This document shows, piece after piece, positions 61,996-64,000 of a stretch of 64,000 bases of DNA; position 1 is the stretch's first letter; the number at the start of each line of letters is the position of its first letter. The DNA is from Teredinibacter turnerae (GTDB taxonomy: Bacteria > Pseudomonadota > Gammaproteobacteria > Pseudomonadales > Cellvibrionaceae). Position numbers and translations under genes: made by a program. The notes below the pieces were generated by a model, which saw nothing but the letters and a program-made list of their open reading frames with translations, had not been told where the DNA came from and did no database searches. The DNA is taken from the NCBI RefSeq assembly GCF_037935975.1, contig NZ_CP149817.1, forward strand, positions 3,224,001 through 3,288,000. Reading direction: 5' to 3'.

Positions 61996-63294
61996 TTACA
62001 GGCTGATAAATTCATACCACTTCTGCAAACTGTAGTCGTAGGTTGGCATTACTGTATTCCACACAGCAATATTACTGAGCCGCTTTTCGTACGAACCACC
62101 GGTACGCCGGTCTCCGGCTTTCACTGAAATATTCCCGTCGGTTCCGCGCAGAGGAATTCGGGTTTCCTCACCGAGATACCAGTACCGCCATTCGTCATCG
62201 GACAGTAGCTCGCGGGAATTTTCGGGGTTGGATATGTAATAGCCCTGACGGGCAATAAACGCACCTGGCCAGCCAGACAGCCACCAGTTCATATACTCGT
62301 AAGCCGCATCCTTCGCGTACCCCCGGGTCGCGGACGAGAGACACATGACCCCGTGCCACCCGCGGTAGCCTTCCTTCGGAGCAGCGAATATCACCGGAAT
62401 GTTCATCCCGTTCAGGGCGGTCACACCGGGCGAAAACATGCTTTGTATAACGACCCGCCCTTGCTTCATAAACTCAACAGATTCAGGCACGGACGTCCAA
62501 AAACCATTAAAGTGACCACGTTTTTTATATTGCGACAAGGCTTCAAACAACAGATCGATCTCGCTGCGAGTCATTGATCCAATATCATTGAAAGTTACCA
62601 ACCCCAATGACTGTGCGGCGAGGGCCAGATCGAACAGGCCAATCGTCGGAGCATTTACCACCCCTACTTTGCCTTGAAAATCCGGGTTAAGCAGCCAACT
62701 CCAACTCTCCGTCTCATAGGGTTTGCCGGCAGCGATAGAGCGCGTGTTGTAGCCAAATGAATCGACATTATGTACATAGGGGAGAAAGCTGATGTGCTGC
62801 GACGGCGACGCTGACAAAGTGCCATCGCTCTGCACGTTCAATATCTTGTAAGGCGCGTCACCCGCACCAAATTGCGCCTCGGGCGTGAGTTTGCCGGTTT
62901 TTGTCAGGGAATTGATCTCCGCCCAGCGCACGATACGGCTTTTCTCGATCGGCTGAATCGATCCGGACTGCCAGAGCACATGGATGCTGTTAGACCACTG
63001 CTCGTACAGGTCGAAACTTTCGGGAGACAACGACGCTTTCTGAAGTACCGCGGCACTGCCCTTTGGCTCGAACTCAATATTGAAGCCCAGATCGCCCATG
63101 GCGCGCTGCCGAATTTCCTCTTGCAAGGTTACATGGGTACCAAGGACACGGATGGTCACGTCTTTGCGGGTGTGAACGTAGGGTGCGGTAATGGCTGAGC
63201 CGGCGACAGCGGCACCTAAGGTGGATTTCACAAAACTGCGGCGCGTCAGCGCTTCTGCACACGTGTTGCCGTGAGGTTGTTTTGCCGTTGTCAT
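61996..63294 (-). CDS. Tat-exported extracellular solute-binding protein
   Basis: Periplasmic binding protein of the family-1 type, with a twin-arginine signal (TRRSFVKSTLGAAVAGSA). The mature body has VTIRVLGTHVTLQEEIRQRA, VLWQSGSIQPIEKSRIVRWA, GKVGVVNAPTIGLFDLALAA and YEYMNWWLSGWPGAFIARQG, which resembles polyamine-type binding proteins (PotD group). No permease or ATPase is adjacent, whereas a sensor kinase follows by 6 bases. It probably presents a ligand to the kinase rather than to a transporter. The ligand is unknown. Confidence 0.85.
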   Translation of the reverse strand: MTTAKQPHGNTCAEALTRRSFVKSTLGAAVAGSAITAPYVHTRKDVTIRVLGTHVTLQEEIRQRAMGDLGFNIEFEPKGSAAVLQKASLSPESFDLYEQWSNSIHVLWQSGSIQPIEKSRIVRWAEINSLTKTGKLTPEAQFGAGDAPYKILNVQSDGTLSASPSQHISFLPYVHNVDSFGYNTRSIAAGKPYETESWSWLLNPDFQGKVGVVNAPTIGLFDLALAAQSLGLVTFNDIGSMTRSEIDLLFEALSQYKKRGHFNGFWTSVPESVEFMKQGRVVIQSMFSPGVTALNGMNIPVIFAAPKEGYRGWHGVMCLSSATRGYAKDAAYEYMNWWLSGWPGAFIARQGYYISNPENSRELLSDDEWRYWYLGEETRIPLRGTDGNISVKAGDRRTGGSYEKRLSNIAVWNTVMPTYDYSLQKWYEFISL

Positions 63295-63429
63295 ACGTTC
63301 GCCCCGGTGCGGCAGTTGCTAATTACCCACTTTTCGCTGTAGCAAGTGCACGAAAACGCGTCAGAATTACGCACTACGAAGTCTAGTTGTGAATTAGGGG
63401 GGCGGCCAGTTAGCAACCCAAAAGAGTTG

Positions 63430-64000
63430 CTAACGGGTCAAAACACCTGAGTGGAAACGAAATTCTTCGTCCTGGCTTTCAACGAGCTCTTTTTCCCGCT
63501 CAAGAAAAAGCGCGATGCGATCGTCGATGGACTGGGTTCCCGCGGCTTTGCGAGCTAGCGCGAGATAATCTTCAAAATGGCGGGCTTCAGACTTGAGCAA
63601 CGAGAGGTAAAATTTTTGCAGTTCCATGTCTAGCGAGGGCGCGAGTTTAGCAAAACGCTCGCAGGAGCGGGCTTCGATAATAGCACCAACAATCAACGTA
63701 TCAATCAGCCGCCCCGGTTCATGAGTACGCACGGGTTTGCGCAATTCGGCCGCGTAGCGAGAAGCGGTTTCCTGGCTGTAGGTGATGCCGCGCGCTTCCA
63801 TCAACGCAATCACCTGCTCAAAATGCCGCAATTCTTCCCGAGCCAGGCGGGACATTTTGTTTAATAACTCGAAGTCGTCTACATAGCGGTACATCAAGTT
63901 AAGCGCTGTGCTTGCTGCCTTTTTTTCGCAATTTGCGTGATCGAGCAACAACATATCGGGGTGTTGCAACGCGGAGTGTATCCATGCATCGGGAGTTTCA
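63430..64000 (-). CDS. miaE: tRNA-(ms2io6A)-hydroxylase MiaE, 5-prime truncated by window
   Basis: Non-heme diiron enzyme that hydroxylates the isopentenyl group at A37 of tRNA in the presence of oxygen. The helical bundle shows the diiron ligands in LLDHANCEKKAASTALNLM, LAREELRHFEQV (ExxH), IIEARSCERF and SEARHFEDYL (ExxH). The reading frame is open to position 64000 (ending upstream with ETPDAWIHSAL), so the first residues lie outside the window. Confidence 0.93.
   Translation of the reverse strand, partial: ETPDAWIHSALQHPDMLLLDHANCEKKAASTALNLMYRYVDDFELLNKMSRLAREELRHFEQVIALMEARGITYSQETASRYAAELRKPVRTHEPGRLIDTLIVGAIIEARSCERFAKLAPSLDMELQKFYLSLLKSEARHFEDYLALARKAAGTQSIDDRIALFLEREKELVESQDEEFRFHSGVLTR

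Overview
The window is a stretch of bacterial chromosome, almost all core genes with about 50% GC. Gene content and order point to a gammaproteobacterium of the Cellvibrionales (Teredinibacter/Saccharophagus-like), related to Pseudomonas in gene order. The signs are lolA-ftsK-trxB-aat-bpt-infA facing clpA-clpS, a psrA-nagZ pair beside lexA and a sulA-like gene, a monomeric isocitrate dehydrogenase, and a complete Na+-NQR operon. The species call is inference; no search could be run.

Layout. Positions 1-9200 hold cell-envelope and division genes (lolA, ftsK), thioredoxin reductase and a compact N-degron set: the transferases aat and bpt, then clpA and its adaptor clpS, with infA between and cspD beside. 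Positions 9200-21500 hold redox metabolism: NADP-type monomeric icd, rluE-nudJ, and a tight operon nqrABCDEF-apbE-nqrM-sthA read on the minus strand, so the soluble transhydrogenase is apparently co-transcribed with the sodium pump that consumes its NADH. Positions 21700-33500 hold mfd with a csiV-like gene, a cold-shock gene, an MscS-type channel, nagZ-psrA, and lexA-sulA under LexA boxes that also face a divergent two-gene operon of unknown function.

Positions 33500-39950 are the irregular part. Tandem ~184-bp repeats run into the terminator of tRNA-Asp. A flavin reductase and hemN follow, then about 2.4 kb of non-coding sequence with decayed gene fragments. It ends in a transposase C-terminus and a tyrosine-recombinase C-terminus that abut a tRNA-Pro/Arg/His operon. 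This looks like the scar of an island once inserted at tRNA-His.

Positions 39950-46200 hold folD and several RNA-modification enzymes (rsuA, an rsmC-like methyltransferase, an RluA-family synthase), with a rhodanese, a spermidine-synthase-like protein and a lipoprotein hydrolase. Positions 46600-64000 hold a secreted DUF3806-like protein, a CspA-type gene, an S1/P1 nuclease, a MITE-like inverted-repeat element, djlA, a ketosamine kinase, two orphan sensor kinases, a voltage-gated ion channel with an acidic selectivity filter, a DUF3012-like lipoprotein, cysS, glnS, ppiB-lpxH, a Tat-exported binding protein paired with a kinase, and the start-truncated miaE. I found no complete mobile element, no CRISPR array and no defence island. 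The best candidates for new biology are the binding-protein/kinase pair at 60-63 kb, the channel at 54.4-55.2 kb and the tRNA-Asp tandem repeat.
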